From the NCBI GenBank assembly GCA_964242625.1, contig CAXTAO010000008.1, forward strand, positions 1 through 64,000: a stretch of DNA of 64,000 bases, in the 5' to 3' direction. The notes beneath the pieces were generated by a model, which worked only from the letters and a program-made list of their open reading frames with translations, searched no databases and was not told the DNA's origin. Source of the stretch: JASLDZ01 sp964242625. GTDB lineage: Bacteria > Pseudomonadota > Alphaproteobacteria > Caulobacterales > Caulobacteraceae. This document shows positions 35,335 through 43,518 of this stretch, piece after piece; within the stretch, counting starts at the first letter, position 1; each line of letters begins with the position of its first letter. Position numbers and translations under genes: made by a program.

Positions 35335-36150
35335 TCAGGCCGCGCGGCGCGACGCCCCCGGGTGGAAGAACAGCGCCTGGCCGATCGCCGCCTTCACCGT
35401 CTCCGGCTGGAAGGGCTTGGTGATCAGGAAGGTGGGCTCTGGCCGCTCGCCGGTAAGGAGGCGCTCGGGGAAAGCGGTGATGAAGATCACCGGCACGTCG
35501 TGGCGTCCGAGGATGTCCTTCACCGCATCGATGCCGGACGAGCCGTCGGCGAGCTGGATGTCGGCGAGGACGAGGCCTGGCGTGGCGCGCGCCACGGCGT
35601 CGACCGCTTCCGTCCGCGTGGCGGCCACATCCATGACCCGGTGCCCGAGCTCTCGCACCAGCGCCTCGATGTCGGTGGCGATCACCGGCTCGTCCTCGAT
35701 GATGAGGACGTCGGTGGCGAGCTCGGCGTCGATCTCCTGCTGGGCTTCGGAGATGAGCGCCTCGATCTCGGAGGGGGGTGCGCCGAGGATCTGCCCGGCT
35801 TCGGCGGGATTGAACCCTTCCAGCGCCGTGAGCAGGAACGCCTGGCGCGAGCGCGGGGCTATGCGCATGAGCCGCCGCGAGGCGTCGCCCGCCTCGCGCG
35901 AGCCCAGGCTCTCGACATTGCCTTCGCCGCCGCCTTCAAGCCGCGCGCCCGTGCCGCCCCAGATGGTATGGAACACATGATAGAGCGCGACGCGGGGCGT
36001 CAGCTGAGGCGGCAGCTGCGCTTCGCCCGCGGCCAGCGCTTCCAGCGCGGCGCGCACGTAAGCGTCGCCCGCCGCCTGATCACCCGTCAGCGCCCGCGCA
36101 TACCGACGCACGTAGGGAAGGTGCGGCGCCAGGCGTTCGAGTAGGCCCAT
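35335..36150 (-). CDS. phyR: General stress anti-anti-sigma response regulator PhyR
   Basis: PhyR, once phosphorylated, exposes a sigma-factor mimic that captures NepR and frees the EcfG sigma factor. The 271-residue protein has the sigma-like N-terminal domain (about 1-140, with LPYVRRYARALTGDQAAGDAYV and RSRQAFLLTALEGFNPAEAGQILG) and a C-terminal receiver domain with acidic pocket DE in VLIIEDEPVIATDIE, phosphoacceptor Asp197 in ADIQLADGSSG, the family FITAFPE motif and Lys245 in TKPFQ. It is divergent from nepR. Confidence 0.95.
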   Translation of the reverse strand: MGLLERLAPHLPYVRRYARALTGDQAAGDAYVRAALEALAAGEAQLPPQLTPRVALYHVFHTIWGGTGARLEGGGEGNVESLGSREAGDASRRLMRIAPRSRQAFLLTALEGFNPAEAGQILGAPPSEIEALISEAQQEIDAELATDVLIIEDEPVIATDIEALVRELGHRVMDVAATRTEAVDAVARATPGLVLADIQLADGSSGIDAVKDILGRHDVPVIFITAFPERLLTGERPEPTFLITKPFQPETVKAAIGQALFFHPGASRRAA

Positions 36151-36265
36151 GGTCGTCTCCGAGGCGTAGACACGCAGCCGCTGGGCCGGAGGGCCTGCGA
36201 CCGTACGCCGCTAGTGTAGGCTGCCGAAGCGCTCCGTCAAAGAGGCGGCCGCCCGCGGCATGGGC

Positions 36266-36290
36266 GGAACCCCTCGCAAATGATGACGTT
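36266..36290 (+). promoter_or_regulatory. EcfG-type general stress promoter before nepR
   Basis: GGAAC (36266-36270), 16 bp, CGTT (36287-36290), 45 bases before the nepR ATG. The exact core and the setting give the usual autoregulatory loop in which the released sigma factor drives its own anti-sigma gene. Confidence 0.8.
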
Positions 36291-36334
36291 AGGACGCGCT
36301 GGCACGTCCCCCGGCCGCCCATGATCAACGTGTG

Positions 36335-36532
36335 ATGACCGACCCTCGGCCCGAACCGCCGTCCGACGACGAACCCTCGCTGGAGGAGGCTCGCCTTCGC
36401 CAGCAGGCGATCGGAGTGAAGCTGCGGCAGATGTTCGACACCGTGGTGAACGAGCCGGTGCCGGACGACTTCCTCGAAATCCTTCGCCGGGCGGACGCGC
36501 CCAAGCCGAAGCCTTCGGATCCTCAAGGATGA
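36335..36532 (+). CDS. nepR: Anti-sigma factor NepR
   Basis: A 65-residue protein. The central helices QAIGVKLRQMFDTVVNEPVPDDFLEIL are the NepR signature that binds either EcfG or phosphorylated PhyR. Flanking ends are short and disordered. The ATG at 36335 is preceded by an in-frame GTG that could also start it. Unlike most alphaproteobacterial loci, no ecfG sigma gene follows; a sensor kinase gene starts 25 bases downstream instead. Confidence 0.9.
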   Translation: MTDPRPEPPSDDEPSLEEARLRQQAIGVKLRQMFDTVVNEPVPDDFLEILRRADAPKPKPSDPQG

Positions 36533-36557
36533 GCAGGCGGCGGCTGCGCGAGGAGCC

Positions 36558-38261
36558 GTGAAGCGGCCGCATCGTCGGCGCTCGACCATCCGGATGCGGC
36601 TGGCGCTGGCGCTGGCGGCGGGCCTGACCCCCATCCTCGTCCTTGGCGCGCTGCAGGCCGTCACTGGTTTTAGGCGTGACGCCGCCGAGCGGCAGGAGAA
36701 CCTCGTCCTCGCCGCCCAGCGCAGCGCGGTGGGGGCGCGCATTCGCATGGAGGGGGCCGTGGGCCTCCTCGAGACGCTGACGCCGCAGACGGCGGGCCTC
36801 GACTGCTCCCCGCGGCTGGCCGACCGGTTGGAGCACCTGCACGGCTACCTCAACCTCGTGCGCTTCGACGCCCAGGGCCGCGTGCGCTGCGCCGCCGCCG
36901 ATGTTCCGCCCGATCTAGGTCGGCGGGACTCACCCTGGTTCCGCCAGCTCCACGCGGGCGCGCCGCTCGTGATCGCCAAGGCCGCCGGACCGGGCGAGCC
37001 GGCGCTGATCGACGGCGTGCGCGTGCTGGACGCCGAGGGCCGCTTCGATGGCGCGCTCGTGGCGGTCATGCCGCTGGCCTCTTTCCGCCCCGCGCTCGAC
37101 GACCCGACGCTGCCTCCAGGCACGGAGGTGGCGCTGGCGGATGCGGCGGGTCGGCTCCTTCTCCAGACCGACCCGCGCGAGTTGGCGTCGCCCCCTGCAG
37201 GCTGGGCGGAGCGGGCCGCGCACGACGGTTCGGCGTTCTACCGCGCGCGCGACACGGCCGGGCGATGGCGCACCCACGTCGGCGCGCCGCTCTTGGACCG
37301 CGCGGTGTTCGTGGTGCTGTCGTCGCCGTCGCCATCGATCTGGTCGTGGACGCGCCTCAACCCCATCGCCACCCTGGTCCTGCCGCTGCTGGCCTGGCTG
37401 ACGGCGTGGCTGGTGGTGTGGATCGTGGCCGACCGGGTGATCGTGCGCTGGCTGGCTTATCTGGAGCGCATCGCCGGCCTCTACGCCCGCGGCCGCTTCT
37501 CCGTGCGCGCGGTGCAGGCGCGCGAAGCCCCCGCCGAAATCCGCACCCTCGCCCAGACGCTGGACGACATGGCCGACGCCATCGTCGCGCGCGACCTCTC
37601 CTTGCGCGAATCGCTCAGCCAGAAGGACGCGCTGATGCGCGAAATCCACCACCGGGTGAAGAACAACCTCCAGGTGATCACGAGCCTCCTCAACATGCAG
37701 CAGCGCGCGCTGACCGACCCGGCGGCGCGCGCCGCCATGACCGACACGCGCCAGCGCATCACAGCCCTCGCCCTGATCTACCGCGCGCTCTACCAGAGCC
37801 CGGACCTGCGGCGCGTCGACGTGCGCCAGTTCCTGGAGGAGCTCCTGGCCCAGCTCCTCGCAGGCGAGGGCGGTCGCCCCGCCCCCGTTCGCACCGAACT
37901 CGTCGCCGACGACCTGGAGATCGATCCGGACAAGCTGGCGCCCCTGGCGCTGTTCGCGGTGGAGGCCATCACCGCGGCGCGCAAGCACGCGGGCGCGGGC
38001 GGCGGGTTGATCCGCGTCGGCTTCCACGTCGGCCCACAGGAGGTCGTGCTGGAGATTCGTGACGACGGCGTCGAGCCCTTGTCCGACGACGCGGGTCTGG
38101 CGAGCGTCGGCCGCACGCTGATGACCGCCTTCGCGCGCCAGCTGCGCGGGCGCGCGGAGGTGGAGACGGAGACCGGGATGGTGTCGCGGCTGATCTTCCC
38201 GCGGCCCGAGCCCGAGCCGGGCGAGCTGCGCCATCCGTTCGGGAACCAGGCGGCCGCCTGA
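36558..38261 (+). CDS. HisKA_2 sensor histidine kinase with degenerate ATP site (PhyK/PhyP-like)
   Basis: A 567-residue membrane sensor. Two membrane segments (about 15-37 and 268-292) bracket an extracytoplasmic sensing domain, followed by a HAMP-like linker. The HisKA_2 dimerisation motif EIHHRVKNNLQVITSLLNMQQR carries the likely phosphoacceptor His364. The ATPase region looks damaged: the N-box Asn is Ala473 (EAITAARKHA), the usual DxGxG reads DDGVEP, and the later Gly-rich GLGL loop is absent. It may act mainly as a phosphatase or phosphotransfer scaffold for PhyR. Its 3' end contains the EcfG promoter of the next gene. The start is GTG. Confidence 0.85.
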   Translation: MKRPHRRRSTIRMRLALALAAGLTPILVLGALQAVTGFRRDAAERQENLVLAAQRSAVGARIRMEGAVGLLETLTPQTAGLDCSPRLADRLEHLHGYLNLVRFDAQGRVRCAAADVPPDLGRRDSPWFRQLHAGAPLVIAKAAGPGEPALIDGVRVLDAEGRFDGALVAVMPLASFRPALDDPTLPPGTEVALADAAGRLLLQTDPRELASPPAGWAERAAHDGSAFYRARDTAGRWRTHVGAPLLDRAVFVVLSSPSPSIWSWTRLNPIATLVLPLLAWLTAWLVVWIVADRVIVRWLAYLERIAGLYARGRFSVRAVQAREAPAEIRTLAQTLDDMADAIVARDLSLRESLSQKDALMREIHHRVKNNLQVITSLLNMQQRALTDPAARAAMTDTRQRITALALIYRALYQSPDLRRVDVRQFLEELLAQLLAGEGGRPAPVRTELVADDLEIDPDKLAPLALFAVEAITAARKHAGAGGGLIRVGFHVGPQEVVLEIRDDGVEPLSDDAGLASVGRTLMTAFARQLRGRAEVETETGMVSRLIFPRPEPEPGELRHPFGNQAAA

Positions 38262-38267
38262 GCCGTT
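38242..38267 (+). promoter_or_regulatory. EcfG-type general stress promoter before the entericidin gene
   Basis: GGAAC (38242-38246), 17 bp, CGTT (38264-38267), 27 bases before the entericidin ATG. The -35 lies inside the end of the kinase gene and the -10 just after its stop. Confidence 0.7.
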
Positions 38268-38293
38268 GGGTGGCATCTTTTGGAGGGATATCC

Positions 38294-38431
38294 ATGCGCA
38301 CCCTGTTCGTCCTCGCCGCCGCCGCCGCCGCCATCACCGTCGCGGCCTGCAACACCGTCGCCGGCGCCGGCCGCGACGTCAGCGCCGCTGGGCACGCGGT
38401 GACCGACACCGCCAAGGACGCCGCGCACTAA
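38294..38431 (+). CDS. Entericidin-type small lipoprotein
   Basis: A 45-residue peptide with a signal sequence ending in the lipobox VAAC (Cys19), then NTVAGAGRDVSAAGHAVTDTAKDAAH, the entericidin A/B pattern of a short amphipathic helix. Entericidins are small toxin/antidote-like lipoproteins of the stress response. The ATG has GGAGG upstream. An EcfG-type promoter lies before it and a hairpin terminator after it, so it is probably a monocistronic stress gene. Confidence 0.85.
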   Translation: MRTLFVLAAAAAAITVAACNTVAGAGRDVSAAGHAVTDTAKDAAH

Positions 38432-38477
38432 GGCGAGGGGAGGCCGGGCGACCGGTCTCCCTTCCGATCTCGCTTGC

Positions 38478-38511
38478 AACGGCCGGCCGCTCGCCCGAGC
38501 GTCCGGCCGTT
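38478..38511 (+). terminator. Hairpin terminator after the entericidin gene
   Basis: A perfect 9-bp stem (38478-38486 AACGGCCGG with 38503-38511) whose 16-base loop contains a further small stem (GCTCG...GAGC), followed by TTCGCG. Confidence 0.65.
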
Positions 38512-38582
38512 TCGCGTGGGCGGCGCTTCCGCCACGCGACGGGGGGCGGTAGCTCTGGTCCGTGCGGGAGAGCGGAGCTCGG

Positions 38583-40262
38583 ATGGCGACGATCGCGGCG
38601 GACGTAGAGGCGGCGGCGCGGCCCTCCCTGGTGCGTGTGGTGGCGGCGTCGGCCGCCGGCACCGCCTTCGAGTGGTACGACTTCTTCGTCTTCGTGCCGC
38701 TGGCGTCGATCATCGCGCGCCAGTTCTCGGCCGGGCTGTCGGACCAGGCGGCCTTTTTGTTCGCGCTGGGCTCGTTCGCTGTGGGCTTCGCCTTCCGCCC
38801 CGTGGGCGCGCTGATCTTCGGGCGGCTCGGCGACCGGCGCGGGCGCAAGGGCGCCTTTCTGATCACCGTCAGCCTGATGGGCGGGGCCACGTCCTGCATC
38901 GGCCTCCTGCCCGGCTACGCCCAGCTGCAGGCGCTCTCGCCCGGGCTGGGGCTCCTCTCACCGCTCCTTTTCGTTCTCCTGCGCATGGCCCAGGGGATCG
39001 CCCTGGGCGGGGAGTACGGAGGCGCGGCGATCTACGTCGCCGAGCACGCGCCGGCTGAGCGCCGCGGCTTCGCCACGAGCTGGATCCAGGGCTCGGCGGC
39101 GCTCGGCCTGTGCGCCGCCCTCCTCGTGACGCTGGCTTCCCGCGCCCTGGTCGGCGAGGCGGCGTTCGCGAGCTGGGGCTGGCGACTGCCCTTCCTCGCC
39201 TCGGCCGGGCTCCTCGCCGTCTCGCTTTGGATCCGCCTCAGCCTGACCGAGAGCCCCGCCTTCCGGAAGCTGGAGTCGGAGGGCGGCCGGTCCGCCGCGC
39301 CGTTCCGCGAAGCGTTCGGCACCTGGCGCAACCTGCGGCTCGTGCTGATCGCGCTCGGCTCCATGATGGTGGCGCAGGGGGCGATCTGGTACGCGGCCTT
39401 CTTCTACGCCCAGGTCTTCATCGAGCGCGTGATCAAGGTCGCGCCGTCCCTGGTCAACGCCATCATGATCGCGGTGGTGGTCGCGTCGGCCCCGCTCTAC
39501 GTGCTGTTCGGCTGGCTCTCGGACCGGGTCGGCCGCAAGTGGGTGATGACGGCCGGCACGCTCCTGGTGACGCTGGCCCTCTTCCCCGGCTTTCACCTGA
39601 TCACCGCGCGCGCCAACCCGGCGCTCGCCCGCGCACAGCGCCTCACGCCCGTGGTGGTCGAGGCCGATCCCGCGCGTTGCTCCCTGCAGTTCGACCCGGT
39701 CGGCAAGGCGCAGTTCCGCACGGGCTGCGACCTCGCCAAGAGCGCGCTGACCGCCGCCGGGGTGAGCTACCGCACCGAGACGCAGCCCGCGGGCGCACCC
39801 GTGCGGGTGCATGTGGGGCCGACGGTGGTCGACTCGCCCGACGGCTCGACCCTGGCCAAACCGGCGCTCGCCCGGCTCAAGGCCGACACCGCGGGGCGGA
39901 TCGGCGCCGCGCTCAAGGCGGCGGGCTACCCCGCCTCCGCCGACCCGGCGCGCACCGACATCGCCGGCGTGATCGCGGTGCTCCTGGTCTTCACCGTGGG
40001 CGCGTGCGCGCTGTACGGACCGCAGGCGGCGTGCCTCGTCGAGCTCTTCCCCACGCGGGTGCGCTACACCGCCCTGTCCTTGCCCTACCACGTGGGCACG
40101 GGCTGGGTCGGCGGCTTCCTGCCCGCCACGGCTTACGCGATGGTGGTGGCCTCCGGCGACATCTACTTCGGGCTCTGGTACCCGGTGATAGGCGGCGCGC
40201 TGGCGACCGTCGTTTTCGTGCTCTGCCTGCCGGAGACGCGGGGGCGCGACCTGCAGGCCTGA
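38583..40262 (+). CDS. MFS metabolite:proton symporter with large periplasmic insert
   Basis: A 559-residue transporter of the ProP/ShiA/KgtP type. It has GTAFEWYDFFVFV in the first helix, GRLGDRRGRKG in loop 2-3, LRMAQGIALGGEYGGA, and WLSDRVGRKW in the second half. Between two later helices there is a soluble insert of about 115 residues (about 342-458) with two cysteines (about 366 and 382) and a LAKPALARLKADTAGRIGAALKAAG helix; standard family members are about 430 long. The substrate is unknown. ATG at 38583 has GGAG upstream. Confidence 0.85.
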   Translation: MATIAADVEAAARPSLVRVVAASAAGTAFEWYDFFVFVPLASIIARQFSAGLSDQAAFLFALGSFAVGFAFRPVGALIFGRLGDRRGRKGAFLITVSLMGGATSCIGLLPGYAQLQALSPGLGLLSPLLFVLLRMAQGIALGGEYGGAAIYVAEHAPAERRGFATSWIQGSAALGLCAALLVTLASRALVGEAAFASWGWRLPFLASAGLLAVSLWIRLSLTESPAFRKLESEGGRSAAPFREAFGTWRNLRLVLIALGSMMVAQGAIWYAAFFYAQVFIERVIKVAPSLVNAIMIAVVVASAPLYVLFGWLSDRVGRKWVMTAGTLLVTLALFPGFHLITARANPALARAQRLTPVVVEADPARCSLQFDPVGKAQFRTGCDLAKSALTAAGVSYRTETQPAGAPVRVHVGPTVVDSPDGSTLAKPALARLKADTAGRIGAALKAAGYPASADPARTDIAGVIAVLLVFTVGACALYGPQAACLVELFPTRVRYTALSLPYHVGTGWVGGFLPATAYAMVVASGDIYFGLWYPVIGGALATVVFVLCLPETRGRDLQA

Positions 40263-40351
40263 CCGCGCGGCGCGGGCCGCTTGGCGGGGCCGGGGTCCGG
40301 GCGCTAGACAGCACGGCTCCGCACCGCCCCCTCCCCCTCAGCGCGACGACC

Positions 40352-41098
40352 ATGGCCGGCCACTCCAAATTCAAGAATATTCAGTTCCGTAAGGGCGCCC
40401 AGGACAAGAAGCGCTCCAAGCTCTTCTCCAAGCTCTCGCGCGACATCACGCTGGCGGCCAAGCAGGGGCTGCCCGACCCGACCGCCAATGCGCGGCTGCG
40501 GCTGGCCATCAACGCCGCCAAGGCCGAGAGCATGCCCAAGGACAACATCGACCGGGCGATAAAAAAAGCCGCGGGCGGCGAGGCCGACCTGATGGAGGAG
40601 ATCCGCTACGAGGGCTTCGGCCCGGGCGGGGTGGGGCTGATCGTCGAAGTCCTGACGGACAACCGCAACCGCGCGGCGGCCAACGTACGCTCCATCTTCT
40701 CCAAGCACGGCGGCGCGCTCGGCGAGACGGGGTCGGTCGCCTTTATGTTCGACCGCGCGGGCCAGATCGCCTTCCCGCGCGCGGCGGGGTCGGACGACGC
40801 GGTGATGGAGGCGGCGATCGAAGCGGGGGCCGACGACGTCGAGTCCGACGAGGACGGCCACCTCGTCTTCACCGCCTTCGAGGAGCTAGGGGCGGTCGCA
40901 GAGGCGCTGGAGGCGACGCTCGGAACCCCGCAGTCGACGGCGGTCGTGTGGCGGCCGAAGTCGCTGACGCCCGTTGAAGGCGAGGGTGCGCAGGGCCTCG
41001 TCAAGCTCATGGACGCGCTGGACGACGACGACGACGTGCAGACCGTCTTCCTCAACGCCGAATTCGACGACGCGACCACTGCGGCGATGGCGGGGTAG
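40352..41098 (+). CDS. yebC: YebC/PmpR family DNA-binding regulator
   Basis: A 248-residue protein with the complete YebC pattern: MAGHSKFKNIQFRKGAQDKKR at the start, NIDRAIKKAAGG, YEGFGPGGVGLIVEVLTDN and VAFMFDR. The family binds DNA and has been linked to translation at proline-rich stretches as well. It lies upstream of the palindromic repeat. In many genomes ruvC follows yebC; here the repeat and xseA do. Confidence 0.95.
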   Translation: MAGHSKFKNIQFRKGAQDKKRSKLFSKLSRDITLAAKQGLPDPTANARLRLAINAAKAESMPKDNIDRAIKKAAGGEADLMEEIRYEGFGPGGVGLIVEVLTDNRNRAAANVRSIFSKHGGALGETGSVAFMFDRAGQIAFPRAAGSDDAVMEAAIEAGADDVESDEDGHLVFTAFEELGAVAEALEATLGTPQSTAVVWRPKSLTPVEGEGAQGLVKLMDALDDDDDVQTVFLNAEFDDATTAAMAG

Positions 41099-41111
41099 GG
41101 CGTCTCGTTCT

Positions 41112-41549
41112 GTGAGCGCGGAGGGGGCCGCCGTGCTCGGGCGCGTCAAGGGACGCTCCGCTCTTCGCTGCGCTCCGCCCTTGACCCGCCCTGCGCGCGA
41201 CGGCTGACGCATGGGCGTCGGGACGCGGGGTGTCCCTTCTTACTGTTCGACAACGCCTCCGGCGGGTCGAACACAGGGCTGTGCCTGCGAAGGTCGGAGC
41301 CGGGCGACAGTCGAGCCCGAGCGGCTCGGTGGCTCGAGAGAGCGCCGCCCGCCGATGGCGGGCTCCGGCAGGCTACAGCCCTGTGTTCGACGCGGGCCGC
41401 AGGCCTAAGTCGAACTTGAACTAAGGGACGCCCCGCGTCCCGACCCCTCCGGTCAGCCGTCGCGCGCAGGGCGGGTCAAGGCCGAGCGAAGCGAAGCCTG
41501 CGCAAGCAGGTCGCCTTGACGCGACCGAGCACGGCGGCACCCCGCGCTA
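41112..41549. repeat. ~440-bp nested palindromic element between yebC and xseA
   Basis: This region reads as one imperfect inverted repeat. The outer arms 41112-41225 and 41436-41549 are complementary over long stretches. Inside, 41216-41247 pairs with about 41413-41445. Innermost, a perfect 16-bp arm (41267-41282 with 41375-41390) encloses a further weaker palindrome around 41310-41330. No credible coding frame spans it. The outer arm recurs at 1-115 and its 25-bp end at 16285-16309. No transposase is nearby. It could be a MITE or REP-type element. From 41550 to the xseA start at 41637 I see only C-rich sequence with no clear feature. Confidence 0.8.
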
Positions 41550-41636
41550 AGCGCCCGCCCCAAGGCGGATTACCCCGCGCCGAGGCCCCCCTCCCCCTTT
41601 AGCCCCCGCCCCGAACCGGCCTAACCTCCCTCCGCC

Positions 41637-43202
41637 ATGCCTCCCGCCGACGACGCCTCTCCGCGCGCGCCCGACACGCCGGGCGCGACCAACGCCCCCG
41701 CCTATTCGGTGTCGGAGTTGGCCTTCGCGCTCAAGCGCACGCTCGAGGACGCCTACGGCCACGTCCGCCTGCGCGGCGAGGTGTCCAAGGTCACGCGCCA
41801 CGCGTCCGGCCACGTCTACCTGTCGATCAAGGACGACCGCGCCTGCATCGACGGGGTGATCTGGAAGAGCGTGCGCGGCATAGCCGTTCGCCCGGAGACC
41901 GGCATGGAGGTGATCGTCACCGGCCGGATCACGACCTACCCCGGCCGCTCGCAGTACCAGATCATGATCGAGACGCTCAAGCCCGCGGGAGTCGGCGCGC
42001 TCCTGGCGCGGCTGGAGGCGCTCAAGGGCAAGCTCGCCGGCGAAGGGCTGTTCGCCCCCGACCGCAAGCGGCCGCTGCCGTCGACGCCGCTCGTGATCGG
42101 GGTGGTGACGAGCCCGACGGGTGCGGTGATCCGCGACATCCTCCACCGCATACGCGACCGCTGGCCGTGCCGGGTGGTGGTCTGGCCCGTGGTGGTGCAG
42201 GGCGAGGCGGCCTCCGCCCAGGTGGCCGCCGCGCTGCGCGGCTTCGACGCCCTGCCCTCCGGAGGCGGCGGCCCGGTCCCCCGCCCCGACCTCGTGATCG
42301 TGGCGCGCGGCGGCGGCTCGGTGGAGGACCTCTGGCCCTTCAACGACGAGGCGCTGGCGCGGGCGGTCGCCGCCTGCACCCTGCCGGTGATCTCGGCGGT
42401 GGGCCACGAGACCGACACCACCCTCATCGACTTCGTGGCCGACCGGCGCGCGCCCACCCCCACCGCCGCCGCCGAGATCGCCACCCCCGTGCGCGCCGAG
42501 CTCCTGGCCCAGCTCGCGGACGCCGGGCGGCGCACCGAGCGCTGCGTCCACGTGCGGCTGGAGCGCGGGCGCGAGCGGCTGCAGGGGGCCGCGCGCGGCC
42601 TGCCCCGCCCGGCGGACGTCCTGGCGCTGGCGACCCAGCGCTACGACCTCGCAGCCGGCCGGCTCGGCGCGGCCTTGGCGCGCAACGCGGCGGTGCACGA
42701 GCGCGAGCTGGCGGGCGCGGCGGGTCGACTGAGCCCCGCCTTCCTTCGCCGGAGCGGGCAGGCGCACGCTGCGCGGCTGCACGAGCTGGGGGCGCGCCTC
42801 GATCGCGCCGCCTCCCGCGCGGGAGACGCAGCGGCGCGGCGCGCGCGCCTGCCCGAGCTCGACGCTCGACTGCACGCCGCCGCCGACCGGAGGCTGGCGC
42901 GCTCGGCCGAGCGGCTGGGCGCCGCCGACGCGCTGCTGCGCTCGTTGCGCCCCGACCGCCCGCTCGAGCAGGGGTTCGCGCTCGTGCGCCGCGCCGACGG
43001 CCGCCTCGCCCGATCGCAGGGTGAGCTCACGGGCGGCGAGGCGGTGACCCTGCGCTTTCAGGACGGCGAGCGGGGCGCGACGGTGGACGGGGCGCTCCCG
43101 GCGGCGACGACCGGAGCCGAGCCGCCGCCCACGCCCGCATCGACGTCGCGCCCGCGTGTCTCGAAGGCCGCCGCCGCTCCGGGCCAGGGCGACCTCTTCT
43201 GA
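41637..43202 (+). CDS. xseA: Exodeoxyribonuclease VII large subunit
   Basis: XseA with XseB degrades single-stranded DNA to oligonucleotides. The 521-residue protein has the N-terminal OB fold (SVSELAFALKRTLEDAYGHVRLRGEVSKV), the catalytic domain with GVVTSPTGAVIRDILHRI, ARGGGSVEDLWPFNDE and SAVGHETDTTLIDFVAD, and an Ala/Arg/Leu-rich coiled-coil region (about 280-440) before a disordered tail. The small subunit gene is not adjacent. Confidence 0.93.
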   Translation: MPPADDASPRAPDTPGATNAPAYSVSELAFALKRTLEDAYGHVRLRGEVSKVTRHASGHVYLSIKDDRACIDGVIWKSVRGIAVRPETGMEVIVTGRITTYPGRSQYQIMIETLKPAGVGALLARLEALKGKLAGEGLFAPDRKRPLPSTPLVIGVVTSPTGAVIRDILHRIRDRWPCRVVVWPVVVQGEAASAQVAAALRGFDALPSGGGGPVPRPDLVIVARGGGSVEDLWPFNDEALARAVAACTLPVISAVGHETDTTLIDFVADRRAPTPTAAAEIATPVRAELLAQLADAGRRTERCVHVRLERGRERLQGAARGLPRPADVLALATQRYDLAAGRLGAALARNAAVHERELAGAAGRLSPAFLRRSGQAHAARLHELGARLDRAASRAGDAAARRARLPELDARLHAAADRRLARSAERLGAADALLRSLRPDRPLEQGFALVRRADGRLARSQGELTGGEAVTLRFQDGERGATVDGALPAATTGAEPPPTPASTSRPRVSKAAAAPGQGDLF

Positions 43203-43204
43203 GA

Positions 43205-43230
43205 GGAATCCTTTTCGCGGGGCCGGCGTT
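43205..43230 (+). promoter_or_regulatory. Weak EcfG-type promoter match before the DUF5961-like gene
   Basis: GGAAT (43205-43209), 17 bp, CGTT (43227-43230), 22 bases before the ATG at 43252. One mismatch in the -35 core. Confidence 0.3.
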
Positions 43231-43251
43231 GCGGACGGGAGGAGCCGCATC

Positions 43252-43464
43252 ATGACCCGCTACTGCGTCCACGCCACCGACCACGATCCCCGCCACGAGC
43301 ACCTGATCGAGGCGGGGTCGCCCCAGGAGGCGGCGGTGATCTTCGCGGAGCGGTGGCTCGCGCCCCGCCTGGCTTCGGGCGACGGGCGCATCGAGCTCGA
43401 GCTGCGCGACCTCGACCGCGGCGGGGTGAGACGGCTGGAGCTCGACCTCGCCGACGCCGCCTGA
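43252..43464 (+). CDS. Small DUF5961-like protein
   Basis: A 70-residue soluble protein: MTRYCVHATDHDPRHEHLIEAG followed by SPQEAAVIFAERWL and two closing strands (IELELRDLD, VRRLELDLAD). It resembles the DUF5961 proteins of Caulobacterales-like genomes; function unknown. ATG at 43252 has GGGAGGAG upstream. The frame further upstream overlaps xseA out of frame and is rejected. A weak stress-type promoter match precedes it. Confidence 0.65.
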   Translation: MTRYCVHATDHDPRHEHLIEAGSPQEAAVIFAERWLAPRLASGDGRIELELRDLDRGGVRRLELDLADAA

Positions 43465-43518
43465 CCTAGCGCTTCCGCCCGGCGTGGCGGCCCGCCCCCG
43501 CCCGCCTATATCTGCGCC

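Noticed and set aside
41211..41424. Short frames inside the 41-kb palindrome
   Set aside because: They are repeat translations, differ between arms, and lack ribosome-binding sites and domains.
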